The notes beneath the pieces are model-generated. The model was not told the origin of the DNA. It made no database searches and saw nothing but the letters and a program-made list of their open reading frames with translations. From positions 1,798,001-1,862,000 of the forward strand of contig NZ_JAUTBF010000001.1 in assembly GCF_030818955.1 (NCBI RefSeq): a stretch of 64,000 nt of DNA, written 5' to 3'. The DNA comes from Microbacterium trichothecenolyticum. Lineage in GTDB: Bacteria > Actinomycetota > Actinomycetes > Actinomycetales > Microbacteriaceae. Below are positions 56,311 through 64,000 of the stretch, piece after piece. Positions within the stretch are counted from its first letter, which is position 1. Every line of letters starts with the position of its first letter. The position numbers and the translations under genes are program-made.

Positions 56311-57252
56311 TCAGACGGGGTCCATCACGTCAGAGACCACGCGGCGATGGCGGCGCGCAGCGGCCACCGAGTCGACGCTCAGGATGACGAGAGCGACCCA
56401 TACGAGCGCGAAGCCGATCCAGCGCTCAGGGGTCATCGCCTCGCCCAGGATCCACACACCGATCACGAACTGCAGGATCGGCGCGACGAACTGCAGCAAT
56501 CCGATGACCGTGAGCGGAACGCGGCGTGCACCCGAGGCGAACAGCAGCAGGGGAACCGCCGTCACGGCGCCGGCCGCGAGGAGCAGCGCCGCGTGCAGCG
56601 TCCCCGCGGTGCCGAGGGTCAGCCCGCTGACCACGCCGACGACCGCGAGCTGAACGCCGGCGACGGGCAGCAGCCACATCGACTCCAGCGTCAGACCGCT
56701 CACCGCATCGACCGATGGGCCGATCTGCTTCTTCACGAGCCCGTAGAACCCGAACGAGAACGCCAGGACCAGCGCGACCCAGGGGAAGCTGCCGTACCCG
56801 GCGACGATCACCACGACCGCGACGACCGCGAGCCCGACCGCGATCCACGGCAGCGGTCGCAGCCGTTCGCGCAGGACGACGACCCCGAGCAGCACCGTGA
56901 CGATGGGGTTGATGAAGTACCCGAGGCTGGTCTCGACCACACGATCCGACAGGGTGCCGTACAGGTAGGTCTGCCAGTTGACGTAGATGAGCGCACCCGC
57001 GAGCGCCGTCAGGCCCAGCAGACGCGGCTGCCGCAGGATCGCCAGGAACGCCCTCCACGCGCGCAGCACGGTGAGCAGCAGCAGACAGAAGACGAACGCC
57101 AAGATGATGCGCCAGGCCACGACCTCGAACGCGCCCGTCGGCCGCAGCTGCAGGAAGTACAGCGGCAGCAGTCCCCACAGCAGATATGCCCCGAACGCAT
57201 ACAGAGCACCCCTCGTGGTGCCGCCGGCCGGGGTGGTGGGGCGGGGAGTCAC
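56311..57252 (-). CDS. rarD: RarD-type EamA transporter
   Basis: A 313-residue membrane protein with ten helices. GALYAFGAYLLWGLLPLYFLQLRP is the RarD N-terminal signature. NWQTYLYGTLSDRVVETSLGYFINPIVTVLLGVVVLRERLRP is the first repeat's conserved end, and LQFVAPILQFVIGVWILGEAMTPERWIGFALVW the second's. RarD proteins export metabolites of unknown identity; the name refers to chloramphenicol sensitivity. The 153-base gap to livK has no gene. Confidence 0.9.
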   Translation of the reverse strand: MTPRPTTPAGGTTRGALYAFGAYLLWGLLPLYFLQLRPTGAFEVVAWRIILAFVFCLLLLTVLRAWRAFLAILRQPRLLGLTALAGALIYVNWQTYLYGTLSDRVVETSLGYFINPIVTVLLGVVVLRERLRPLPWIAVGLAVVAVVVIVAGYGSFPWVALVLAFSFGFYGLVKKQIGPSVDAVSGLTLESMWLLPVAGVQLAVVGVVSGLTLGTAGTLHAALLLAAGAVTAVPLLLFASGARRVPLTVIGLLQFVAPILQFVIGVWILGEAMTPERWIGFALVWVALVILSVDSVAAARRHRRVVSDVMDPV

Positions 57253-57502
57253 CTCACCAGCCTACGTCGGTCGCCGAACCGCGATCGGTCGAGCGTCATC
57301 GCTTTCCTGCCATCCGGGACCTTCCGGGCACGGCCGCGCGCCCCGGGCCCGGCCCGGCGAGAAGTGTTGCCGCCTGTGACGCTCGCTTTGGCACGCCGAC
57401 GGCATGCCTCGTACCTTCACCGGGGACATGGCGCACCGCGCCCCGTCCATCGCACAGCACGCGATCCACTCGCCCCGCACCATCCGATTCTCCGGAGTAT
57501 CC

Positions 57503-58348
57503 ATGAGCATTGTCCGTATCGCGGCGGCCGGAGCGGCCGCCGCCCTGGTCGCCCTCGCCCTCACCGCCTGCGGCGCCACGGCCGCACCCGCGTCCTCCGA
57601 TGCGGCCGCCGACAAGACCGCCATCAAGATCGGGTTCAACCCCGGCCCCTACAAGGAGATGTTCCAGGGCGGCATCCTGCCGATCCTCGAGTCCGAGGGC
57701 TACACGGTGGATGCCGTCGACTTCACCGACGGCATCGTCGTCAACGTCGCCGTGAACACCGGCGAGATCGACGCGAACATCATGCAGCACCCCGTCTACC
57801 TCGACTTCGTCAACGCGAAGGAAGGGATCGACAACGCGGCACTCGTGCAGATCCCGACGCCGCGGATGGGTCTGTTCGGCGGCAAGAAGAAGTCCCTGAC
57901 CGACGTCGCCGACGGCTCCACCGTGACCGTTCCCAATTCGCCGTCCAACCTGTACCGGGGCCTGTTGATCCTGCGCGACGTGGGCTGGATCGACTTCGAC
58001 GACGTCGCCGACCCCAACACCGCCGATCTTTCGATCATCACGTCGAATCCGAAGAACCTGAACATCACTCCGATCGACAACGCCCAGCAGGTTCCCGCCC
58101 TGCAAGACGTGGACTACGCCACCATCCAGGGCAACTTCATCGTCTCGGGCGGGCTGAACTACGACGACGCGCTCGCCGTCGAGGACCAGCCGGTGCAGTT
58201 CTCCAACGTCGTCGCCGTGCGTGCAGCCGACATCGACACCCCGTGGGCCCAGGCGATCAAGTCCGCGTACGAGTCGCAGGAGTTCATCGACTACATCAAG
58301 GCCAACCCGCAGTACTCGGGCTATCAGCTCCCGGCCTGGTTCCAGTGA
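57503..58348 (+). CDS. metQ: methionine ABC transporter substrate-binding lipoprotein MetQ
   Basis: A 281-residue NlpA-type lipoprotein. LTAC is the lipobox. KIGFNPGPYKEMFQGGILPILESEGYTVDAVDFTDGIVVNVAVNTGEIDANIMQHPVYLDF is the family core, and SDLYRGLL-type SPSNLYRGLLILRDVGWID the second. Family members bind methionine or related peptides. ATG 57503 gives a proper signal and has GGAG six bases upstream. The 250 bases before it show no recognisable SAM riboswitch or operator. It starts a tightly packed metQNI operon. Confidence 0.9.
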   Translation: MSIVRIAAAGAAAALVALALTACGATAAPASSDAAADKTAIKIGFNPGPYKEMFQGGILPILESEGYTVDAVDFTDGIVVNVAVNTGEIDANIMQHPVYLDFVNAKEGIDNAALVQIPTPRMGLFGGKKKSLTDVADGSTVTVPNSPSNLYRGLLILRDVGWIDFDDVADPNTADLSIITSNPKNLNITPIDNAQQVPALQDVDYATIQGNFIVSGGLNYDDALAVEDQPVQFSNVVAVRAADIDTPWAQAIKSAYESQEFIDYIKANPQYSGYQLPAWFQ

Positions 58349-59376
58349 GCGGCGCCGCGGGCGGAGGCATCGTCTTCGACGCGGTGACCAAGAGCTACAC
58401 CCGGAGGGCCGTCACCACGACGGCCCTCCGGGACGTCTCGCTCGAGGTGGCCCCCGGGACGATCTTCGGCGTGATCGGGTATAGCGGCGCCGGCAAGTCG
58501 ACGCTGATCCGCACGGTGAACGGGCTCGAGAAGCCGACGTCGGGGCGGGTGGTGGTCGACGGCGTCGACATCTCGGGCCTGCGCGGGCGGGACTTGCGGA
58601 CGGCGCAGAAGAACACCGGCATGATCTTCCAGCAGTTCAACCTGCTCGAGACCCTCACCGCACGAGACAACGTCGCCCTCCCCCTCCGACTGGACGGTGT
58701 CACGTCATCCGAAGCCCGTCGTCGCGCCGACGAGGTGCTCGACTTCGTGGGGCTCGCGGACAAGGCCGGGAATCATCCGGGCGATCTGTCGGGCGGGCAG
58801 AAGCAGCGCGTCGGGATCGCCCGCGCGCTGGCACGCAACCCTCGGATCCTGCTGTCGGACGAGTCGACGAGCGCACTCGATCCGTCCACGACCGCGCAGA
58901 TCCTCGAGCTCCTGCGCCGGATCAACCGCGAGTACGGCACGACGATCCTCGTCGTCACCCACGAGATGGACGTCATCAAAGACCTCGCCCACGAGGTGGC
59001 CGTGATGGCCGACGGCGAGGTCGTCGAACACGGGAGCGTGCTCGACACGTTCATCCGGCCGCGCGCGGCCGCGACGCGGGACTTCGTCGATTCCATCGTG
59101 CCGCGGGGCCTCCCCGCGCGCGTGGTCGAGCACCTCGGCGGCGAGGGGCTCTGGCGCATGCTGCTCCTGGATGCCGAGGTCGAGCAGCCCCTCATCACCG
59201 GCCTGATCCTCGATGTCGGGGTGGAGGTCAACATGCTGCACGCCGATATGACCCAGATCCAGGATCACACCGTCGGCCAGCTGATCGTGAAGGTGACCGG
59301 GTCGCCGGAGAAGATCCGCGAGGCCCACCGTTATCTCGCGGCACGGGTCGTCGAGCTCGAGGAGGTGGCCGCGTGA
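58345..59376 (+). CDS. metN: methionine ABC transporter ATP-binding protein MetN
   Basis: A 343-residue ATPase. Walker A is GYSGAGKST, the signature LSGGQKQRVGIARAL, Walker B ILLSDESTSALDP and the switch His is in VVTHEMDV. The C-terminal 90 residues (VEQPLITGLILDVGVEVNMLHADMTQI) are the NIL domain, which binds methionine and shuts off transport when it accumulates inside. GTG 58345 overlaps the metQ TGA, and its stop overlaps the metI ATG. Confidence 0.93.
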   Translation: MSGAAGGGIVFDAVTKSYTRRAVTTTALRDVSLEVAPGTIFGVIGYSGAGKSTLIRTVNGLEKPTSGRVVVDGVDISGLRGRDLRTAQKNTGMIFQQFNLLETLTARDNVALPLRLDGVTSSEARRRADEVLDFVGLADKAGNHPGDLSGGQKQRVGIARALARNPRILLSDESTSALDPSTTAQILELLRRINREYGTTILVVTHEMDVIKDLAHEVAVMADGEVVEHGSVLDTFIRPRAAATRDFVDSIVPRGLPARVVEHLGGEGLWRMLLLDAEVEQPLITGLILDVGVEVNMLHADMTQIQDHTVGQLIVKVTGSPEKIREAHRYLAARVVELEEVAA

Positions 59377-60041
59377 ACGGCGACAAGTGGACCCTCGTCA
59401 CCCCCGACATGTACCTGCGCGCCCTCGGCGAGACCCTGCAGATGCTGGGTGTCGCACTCGCTTTCGGTTCGATCCTGGGGGTCGTCCTCGGGGCGGTGCT
59501 CGCGCTCACCCGACGCGGCGGGGTGTTGCAGAACGCGCCCGTGAATGCGGTGCTCGCGACCGTCGTCAACCTCATCCGCTCGCTGCCGTTCATCATCTTG
59601 CTCGTCGCGATCCTGCCGTTCACGCGGCTCCTCGTGGGCACGAGCATCGGCGTCTGGGCCGCGATCGTCCCCCTCACGGTGATGGTCGCGCCCTACATCG
59701 GGCGTCTGGTCGAGAACTCTCTGCTCGAGGTGCCGGCGGGCGTCGTGGAAGCGGCGCGATCGATGGGCGCCACGCCGCTGCAGATCTTCTGGCGGTTCCT
59801 GCTGCCCGAGGCCCGCGGGTCGCTGATCCTCGCCATCACGATCGCCACCGTCGGTCTCATCGACGCCACGGCGATGGCGGGCGTGGTCGGCGCGGGCGGT
59901 ATCGGTGACCTGGCTCTGTCGTACGGCTACGAGCGGTACGACGGGTTCGCGATGGTCATCACGTGCGTCACGCTGATCGTTCTCGTGCAGGCGATCCAAC
60001 TGTCGGGTTCGGCACTCGCGCGTCGCTACCGGCGGCGCTGA
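59373..60041 (+). CDS. metI: methionine ABC transporter permease MetI
   Basis: A 222-residue five-helix permease. ALGETLQMLGVALAFGSILGVVLG begins it and VVEAARSMGATPLQIFWRFLLPEARGSLILAITIATVGLIDATAMAGVVGAGGIGDLA is the EAA loop and following helix, both diagnostic. The ATG overlaps metN by four bases. It is followed two bases later by an aminotransferase. Confidence 0.93.
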   Translation: MNGDKWTLVTPDMYLRALGETLQMLGVALAFGSILGVVLGAVLALTRRGGVLQNAPVNAVLATVVNLIRSLPFIILLVAILPFTRLLVGTSIGVWAAIVPLTVMVAPYIGRLVENSLLEVPAGVVEAARSMGATPLQIFWRFLLPEARGSLILAITIATVGLIDATAMAGVVGAGGIGDLALSYGYERYDGFAMVITCVTLIVLVQAIQLSGSALARRYRRR

Positions 60042-60043
60042 GC

Positions 60044-61213
60044 ATGGTCGATTTCGCCCCCGCACAGCGCGTGGCGTCGCTGCCTCCGAACTTCTGGGGC
60101 GCGATGGATGCCGAGATCGCTCGGCTCTCGGTGCTGCCGGGGCCGCGGTTCATCGACGTCTCGAAGGGCAACCCCGATCTGCCGACCCCGGAGCGCATCG
60201 TCGAGGCCATGCAGCGCCACGTCGGCGACCCCGCCAACCACCGCTATCCCTCGTACGCGGGGCGCCGGTCGCTGCGGGAGGCGGTCGTGCACCGGTATGC
60301 CGCCGACCACGGCGTCGCGCTGGACCCCGACACGCACGTGGCGATCTTCCACGGGTCTCACGAGGCGCTCATGGCCGCCGTGCTGGGGCTCGCCGACCCC
60401 GGATCGACGGTCGTACTGCCCGACCCCGGGTACCCGATGTACGCGTCGGCGGTCGAGCTCGCGGGGGCGCGCGCGGCGACGCTTCCCCTCGTCGGACCCG
60501 ACCACCAGCCGGACTTCGGCGCCCTGGACCACCTCGATCGCGCCCGTCTGCTGCTGCTGAACTATCCGAACAATCCCACGGGAGCGCTTGCGACGCCGCG
60601 CACCTTCGCCGCCGCGGTGGGCTTCGCCGAGCGGGTCGACGCGGCCCTCGTGCACGACTTCGCCTACGCGTCGCTGGGTTTCGGCGAACGTCCGCTGTCG
60701 GCTCTCGCGATCGACGCTCCGGATGGCCGCACCGTCGAGGTGCAGACGCTCTCGAAGACCTACAGCATGGCGGGATGGCGCGTGGGTTTCGCGGCGGGCA
60801 ACGCCTCGATCATCTCGGCGATGCGCCGCTACCAGGCGCACGCCTTCAGCACGATGTTCGGCGCCACGCAGGAGGCGGCCGCCGAGGCGCTGCGGGGCGA
60901 TCAGGGCGCCGCGGCGGCGTTGGTGGAGATCTACCGCCGACGCCGCGACCTGGTGGTCGCGGGCCTGCGGGGCACCGGGTGGGATGTCATCGAGCCGCGG
61001 GGGACGTTCTTCGTCTGGGTGCGTCTTCCCTCGGGGACGGATGCGGTCGCGTTAGCTCGCCGGCTGCGCGAGGGGGCGCGGGTCGCCGTGGCTCCGGGAG
61101 ACGGTTTCGGCGAGCGCGGGCGCGGGCATCTTCGTCTCGGGCTCGTGGTCGACGACGCGACGCTTGTCGAGCTCGTCGAGCGGCTCGCCGCGTTCTCCCC
61201 GCGCGGAGTGTGA
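60044..61213 (+). CDS. class I/II PLP-dependent aminotransferase
   Basis: A 389-residue enzyme of fold type I. The PLP lysine lies in VQTLSKTYSMAGWRVGFAAG. NYPNNPTGALATPR carries the substrate-binding Asn, and FHGSHEALMAAVLGLADPGSTVVLPDPGYPMY is the cofactor phosphate region. The last Arg of the carboxylate site is in GHLRLGLVV. It is two bases after metI and probably co-expressed, which hints at a role with methionine or sulfur amino acids, for example methionine or cystathionine-related transamination, but this is inference. ATG 60044 directly precedes the typical N-terminus. Confidence 0.88.
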   Translation: MVDFAPAQRVASLPPNFWGAMDAEIARLSVLPGPRFIDVSKGNPDLPTPERIVEAMQRHVGDPANHRYPSYAGRRSLREAVVHRYAADHGVALDPDTHVAIFHGSHEALMAAVLGLADPGSTVVLPDPGYPMYASAVELAGARAATLPLVGPDHQPDFGALDHLDRARLLLLNYPNNPTGALATPRTFAAAVGFAERVDAALVHDFAYASLGFGERPLSALAIDAPDGRTVEVQTLSKTYSMAGWRVGFAAGNASIISAMRRYQAHAFSTMFGATQEAAAEALRGDQGAAAALVEIYRRRRDLVVAGLRGTGWDVIEPRGTFFVWVRLPSGTDAVALARRLREGARVAVAPGDGFGERGRGHLRLGLVVDDATLVELVERLAAFSPRGV

Positions 61214-61270
61214 CGCGCACGGGCTGACGGGCACCGGGGTGGCGCGTGCCGGTGCCGCGCCGAGAAAGAC

Positions 61271-61302
61271 GGAACCCCGGATGCCGTGGCATCCGGGGTT
61301 CC
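61271..61302. terminator. bidirectional terminator between aminotransferase and groES
   Basis: GGAACCCCGGATGCC and GGCATCCGGGGTTCC are exact reverse complements over 15 bases with only two between, so 13-14 pairs can form. It serves convergent genes: the methionine operon on the plus strand and groES on the minus. Confidence 0.8.
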
Positions 61303-61318
61303 GAGAGTCGCGCGAAGA

Positions 61319-61615
61319 TCAGCGGACGACGACCGCCAGCACGTCGCGGGCGGAGAGCACGAGGTACTCCTCGGCGCCGAACTTGACCTCGGTGCCGCCG
61401 TACTTGCTGTAGAGCACGCGGTCGCCGACGGCGACGTCGAGGGGGACGCGGTTGCCGTTGTCGTCGATGCGGCCGGGGCCGACGGCGACGACTTCGCCCT
61501 CCTGCGGCTTCTCCTTGGCGGTGTCGGGGATGACGAGACCACTCGCGGTGGTCTGCTCAGCCTCGACCTGCTTGATGACGATGCGGTCCTCGAGCGGCTT
61601 GATGGAAACCGACAC
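61319..61615 (-). CDS. groES: co-chaperonin GroES
   Basis: A 98-residue protein: [49 protein letters not shown], with the mobile loop [13 protein letters not shown], and [19 protein letters not shown]. GroES caps the GroEL chamber during folding. There is no groEL downstream: it ends at a terminator and convergent genes, so the chaperonin is elsewhere, as in many actinobacteria. Two CIRCE elements and a sigma70-type promoter lie upstream, indicating HrcA control. Confidence 0.97.
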   Translation of the reverse strand: MSVSIKPLEDRIVIKQVEAEQTTASGLVIPDTAKEKPQEGEVVAVGPGRIDDNGNRVPLDVAVGDRVLYSKYGGTEVKFGAEEYLVLSARDVLAVVVR

Positions 61616-61650
61616 GGTCTACCTCTTCTTTCTCGTTACAGAAGACTTGT

Positions 61651-61677
61651 CAGCACTCACGCGGGGAGAGTGCTAAT
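61651..61677. promoter_or_regulatory. CIRCE element 1 (HrcA operator) of groES
   Basis: TCAGCACTC, nine bases, GAGTGCTAA matches the CIRCE consensus (TTAGCACTC-N9-GAGTGCTAA) with a single change. It lies downstream of the promoter, in the leader. Confidence 0.92.
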
Positions 61678-61680
61678 CCG

Positions 61681-61709
61681 AGTGTAGAGAAGGGTTGGCA
61701 CTCATGCAA
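61681..61709 (-). promoter_or_regulatory. groES promoter
   Basis: On the minus strand TTGCAT (61704-61709), exactly 17 bases, then TACACT (61681-61686) form a good sigma70-type promoter. The -35 box is inside CIRCE element 2, so HrcA binding would block polymerase directly. Confidence 0.8.
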
Positions 61710-61721
61710 CGCGAGTGCCAA
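61695..61721. promoter_or_regulatory. CIRCE element 2 (HrcA operator) of groES
   Basis: TTGGCACTC, nine bases, GAGTGCCAA is a perfect palindrome differing from the CIRCE consensus by a symmetrical A-to-G change. It ends only 11 bases from the inserted element's target duplication. Confidence 0.88.
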
Positions 61722-61733
61722 CACAATCCGCGC

Positions 61734-62700
61734 CTAGGTGTTGTGGCTGGGGAGGTTGGGGACGCGTGAGGCGGGGGTGCCGTTGATGGCGGTGTGGGTT
61801 CGGTGGTGATTGTAGTGATGGAGCCAGGGGGCGAATGCGGCGGTGCGTTCGGTTTCTGATCTGTATGCGCGGGCGTAGGCCCATTCTTGGAGGAGGGTGC
61901 GGTTGAGGCGTTCGACTTTCCCGTTCGTCTGGGGCCGGTATGGGCGGGTGCGGATGTGGCGGATGGGGCCGAGGGCGTCGCGGAACAGGTGGGAGCGGTA
62001 GCCGTTTCCGTTGTCGGTCATCACGGCTTTCACCTCGATGCCGGCGCCCTGGAACCAGGCGTGGGCGCGGGTCCAGAACGCGGTGACGGTGTCTTTGCGT
62101 TCGTCGCTCAGGATCTCGGAGTACGCCATCCGGGTGTGGTCGTCCACGACGGAGTGGATGAACGCGTACCCGTGGCCTTTGCCGGCCCGGTTGCGTTTGC
62201 CCTGGGCGGGTCCGTGGATGCGGTGCCCGCCGCCGTCGGGGATACGACCGAGCTTCTTCACATCCATGTGGACCAGATCGCCCGGGGTGGCGGCTTCGTA
62301 ACGGTTCGTGGCGGCGCGGCTGGTCTTGATCCGCACCCCGGTGCCAGGGTCGGTCCACCGTAACGGCGGACACCCGTAGCGACGCAGGATGGCCTGCACG
62401 GTGGAGCGATTCAACCGCAGCTGCGCGGCGATACGCGCCGGCCCCCACCGTCTCGACACCCGCAGGCTCACCACCCGCCGCTCCACCCGGGCCCGAGTGC
62501 GGTTCGGGTTCACGCGCGGGCGGGAGGAACGATCGGCCATCCCCGCCGCGCCGGCCTCACGGTAACGGCACGCCCACCGGGCGGCGGTGGTCACCCCGAC
62601 GCCGAAACGCTCGGCGGCGCAACGGCCACCCTTCATCAACGATCAGACGAGCAAGGCGCAACCTTCCAGCGGGCGCGAGAACAGCATTAGCGTGGGACAT
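61734..62700 (-). CDS. IS481-family transposase, frameshifted
   Basis: A DDE transposase of about 320 residues. MSHANAVLAPAGRLRLARLIVDEGWPLR begins the N-terminal helix-turn-helix. AAERFGVGVTTAARW continues it one frame over after a slip near 62613-62621 (a CG-rich stretch lacking about two bases). The rve core has GDLVHMDVKKLG (first Asp), IHSVVDDHTRMAYSEI (Asp), MTDNGNGYRS (Asp) and TRPYRPQTNGKVERLNRTL (Glu). The stop codon TAG is not in the element: it is provided by the CCTAGG target duplication. Either a programmed frameshift, a dead copy or a sequencing error accounts for the slip. Confidence 0.88.
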
Positions 62701-62798
62701 CGAGGACCTTCTGGTTTCGGAGCGGTTAGTTGTGGTGACTCCACTCCACCAGAAGGTCCTCACCTACATCTACGTCCCTAACCACCCAGGTCAGAACA
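61739..62798. mobile_element. IS481-family insertion sequence in a CCTAGG target
   Basis: The 1060-bp element has imperfect terminal inverted repeats: TGTTGTGGCTGGGGAGGTT at the left and, reading inward, TGTTCTGACCTGGGTGGTT at the right, both continuing to a shared GGGACG. CCTAGG occurs directly outside both ends (61733-61738 and 62799-62804), a 6-bp duplication that fits the NCTAGN target of IS481. A further 12-bp inverted repeat, AGGACCTTCTGG (62703-62714 and 62749-62760), lies between the transposase start and the right end. It separates groES from the methyltransferase gene. Confidence 0.92.
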
Positions 62799-62812
62799 CC
62801 TAGGCTGAATCG

Positions 62813-64000
62813 GTGGATACCAGCGAGCTGACCGCCCTGCTCACGCCCGAGGGCCTCCGCCTGCTCGACGAGGTGGGACCGATCGCGTCCACCGACGACG
62901 CAGCCCGCGTGGTGTCGCGTCTGCGCAGCGCGGGGCACTCCCCCGACCTCGTGTCCGCCGTGGTCGGTCAGGCCCGGCTGCGGGTTCGCGCAGCCGCGAA
63001 GTTCGGCGCGTTCGCCGAGCGGATGCTGTTCACGCGCGCCGGTCTCGAGCAGGCGACGCGCCTGTCGATCGCCGCCCGCCACGCGGGCCGCTTCCGTACT
63101 GCCGGCCTGAGCCGCGTCGCCGATCTCGGCTGCGGCATCGGCGGCGACGCTCTGGGACTGGCCGGTCTCGGCATCCGGGTGCACGCCGTCGACGCCGACG
63201 AGGTGACCGCCGCGATCGCCGCGTACAACCTGGCACCGTTCGGCGAGACGACGACGGTCTCGCACGCACGCGCCGAGGACGTCGACCTCGACGGCGTGGA
63301 TGCCGTGTGGCTCGACCCCGCGCGACGCACGGCCGGTCACTCCGAGACGCGGCAGGTGTCCTCCCAGGAGTGGTCCCCCGCACTGGACTGGGTGTTCGCG
63401 GTACTCGCGGACAGGTCGGGCGGCGTGAAGCTCGGCCCGGGCTTCGACCGGGAGCGCATCCCCGACGACGTCGAGGCGCAATGGATCAGCGCCGACGGCT
63501 CGACGATCGAGCTCGTGCTGTGGTCGGGAGCGCTGGCCCGCGAGGGCGTGCACCGCGCCGCGCTCGTCGTCCGCGGCGACGACACGTGGGAGCTGACCGC
63601 GCCCGGCGACAGCCCCGACGTCGAGCCGAGCGAGCTCGGCGCGTTCGTGCACGAGCCCGACGGCGCCGTCATCCGCGCGCGGCTGATCGGCGAGATCGCG
63701 CGATCGCTCCAGGCCGGCATGCTCTCACCGGGTATCGCGTACCTGACCTCGGACGCGGCCCTCACGAGCCCGTTCGTGTCGTCGTTCCGGGTGCGCGAGC
63801 AGCTGCCTGCCGATCCGAAGAAGCTGGCCCAGGCGCTGCGGGCGCGCGGGATCGGCACCCTCGAGATCAAGAAGCGCGGTGTCGACGTCGACCCCGCGGT
63901 GCTGCGCAAGAAGCTGTCGCTGCGCGGAGATGCAGCGGCGACGCTGATCATGACGAGGGTGGGGTCCAAGCGCCTGGCGCTGCTCGCCGACCGCGTATGA
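62813..64000 (+). CDS. class I SAM-dependent methyltransferase with THUMP-like C-terminal domain
   Basis: A complete 395-residue protein ending at the window's last base. SRVADLGCGIGGDALGLAGLGIRVHAVDADEVTAAIAAYNL is the SAM-binding motif I with the acidic residue that follows. DAVWLDPARRTAGHSE is motif IV (DPxR variant). The C-terminal region (REQLPADPKKLAQALRARGIGTLEIKKRGVDVDPAVLRKKLSLRGDAAATLIMTR) is the THUMP-like domain found in such actinobacterial proteins. An RNA or small-molecule substrate is possible; none is known. GTG 62813 is nine bases after the IS target duplication; TAGGCT there may be the -10 box of a leaderless mRNA, so the insertion may alter expression. Confidence 0.87.
   Translation: MDTSELTALLTPEGLRLLDEVGPIASTDDAARVVSRLRSAGHSPDLVSAVVGQARLRVRAAAKFGAFAERMLFTRAGLEQATRLSIAARHAGRFRTAGLSRVADLGCGIGGDALGLAGLGIRVHAVDADEVTAAIAAYNLAPFGETTTVSHARAEDVDLDGVDAVWLDPARRTAGHSETRQVSSQEWSPALDWVFAVLADRSGGVKLGPGFDRERIPDDVEAQWISADGSTIELVLWSGALAREGVHRAALVVRGDDTWELTAPGDSPDVEPSELGAFVHEPDGAVIRARLIGEIARSLQAGMLSPGIAYLTSDAALTSPFVSSFRVREQLPADPKKLAQALRARGIGTLEIKKRGVDVDPAVLRKKLSLRGDAAATLIMTRVGSKRLALLADRV

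Noticed and set aside
57253..57502. SAM riboswitch upstream of metQ
   Set aside because: No recognisable SAM riboswitch core or terminator/antiterminator pairing was found by eye.
56233..59376. Open frame of over 1000 codons across rarD, metQ and metN
   Set aside because: It is antisense to rarD and out of frame through metQ; only its last part, from 58345, is the real metN.
61319..61615. groEL expected next to groES
   Set aside because: Downstream there is a terminator and convergent genes; no chaperonin sequence is in the window.

Overview
The window is chromosomal DNA of a high-GC Gram-positive bacterium, most likely Microbacterium or a close relative in Microbacteriaceae (Actinomycetota). 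The grounds are the very high GC, frequent GTG starts, LAxTG-type cell-wall sorting signals, CIRCE-controlled groES, GuaB3 beside GuaB, a LigC-type ligase with stand-alone polymerase domains, and families such as DUF3817, DUF1684 and SseB. No rRNA gene is present, so the genus is an inference.

Layout. 0-3.1 kb: end of an acyl-CoA dehydrogenase, an AI-2E-type permease and an ATP-dependent DNA ligase. 3.6-10.3 kb (minus): exported proteins (subtilase-like, small LATTG protein, DUF916-like protein, alkaline phosphatase) and a LigD-type polymerase. 10.7-19.3 kb: DUF1684, SseB, PcrA/UvrD helicase, membrane proteins, DMT exporter and GntR regulator. 19.3-23.3 kb is accessory: a RES-Xre toxin-antitoxin pair behind three 20-bp repeats, a tRNA-Met-like fragment, a decayed Fic gene, an ArsR regulator and a frameshifted epimerase. 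23.5-25.6 kb is a zinc module: a Zur-box-like palindrome between a cysteine-free L36 and a COG0523-like protein without a Walker A motif, plus an ArsR gene and a 26-histidine protein. 25.9-38 kb: DUF72 protein, ABC-2 exporter, FAD oxidoreductase, GDPD, BI-1 protein, a second LigD-type polymerase, TetR/MBL pair, glycosyltransferase and MFS. 38-50 kb (minus): guaA, DUF3817, two secreted metallophosphatases, SURF1, guaB3, a TMEM175-like channel and guaB. 50.3-56.2 kb: branched-chain amino acid ABC transporter (LivHMGF, with LivK facing it). 56.3-61.2 kb: RarD, the MetQNI importer and an aminotransferase. 61.3-64 kb: groES with two CIRCE sites, an IS481-family insertion in CCTAGG, and a methyltransferase.

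Themes. Phosphate scavenging is represented by an alkaline phosphatase, two purple-acid-type phosphatases and a glycerophosphodiesterase. DNA end repair is represented by one ligase and two polymerase domains at three separate loci. Nutrient uptake is represented by Liv and Met. Many spacers carry GC-rich tandem arrays or long perfect hairpins of unknown function.

Caution: single-base frameshifts interrupt pcrA, guaA, guaB, guaB3, SURF1, a metallophosphatase, the transposase and the epimerase. Several of these are essential genes, so many of the shifts are probably sequence errors. Corrected spans are given and each suspected site is stated.
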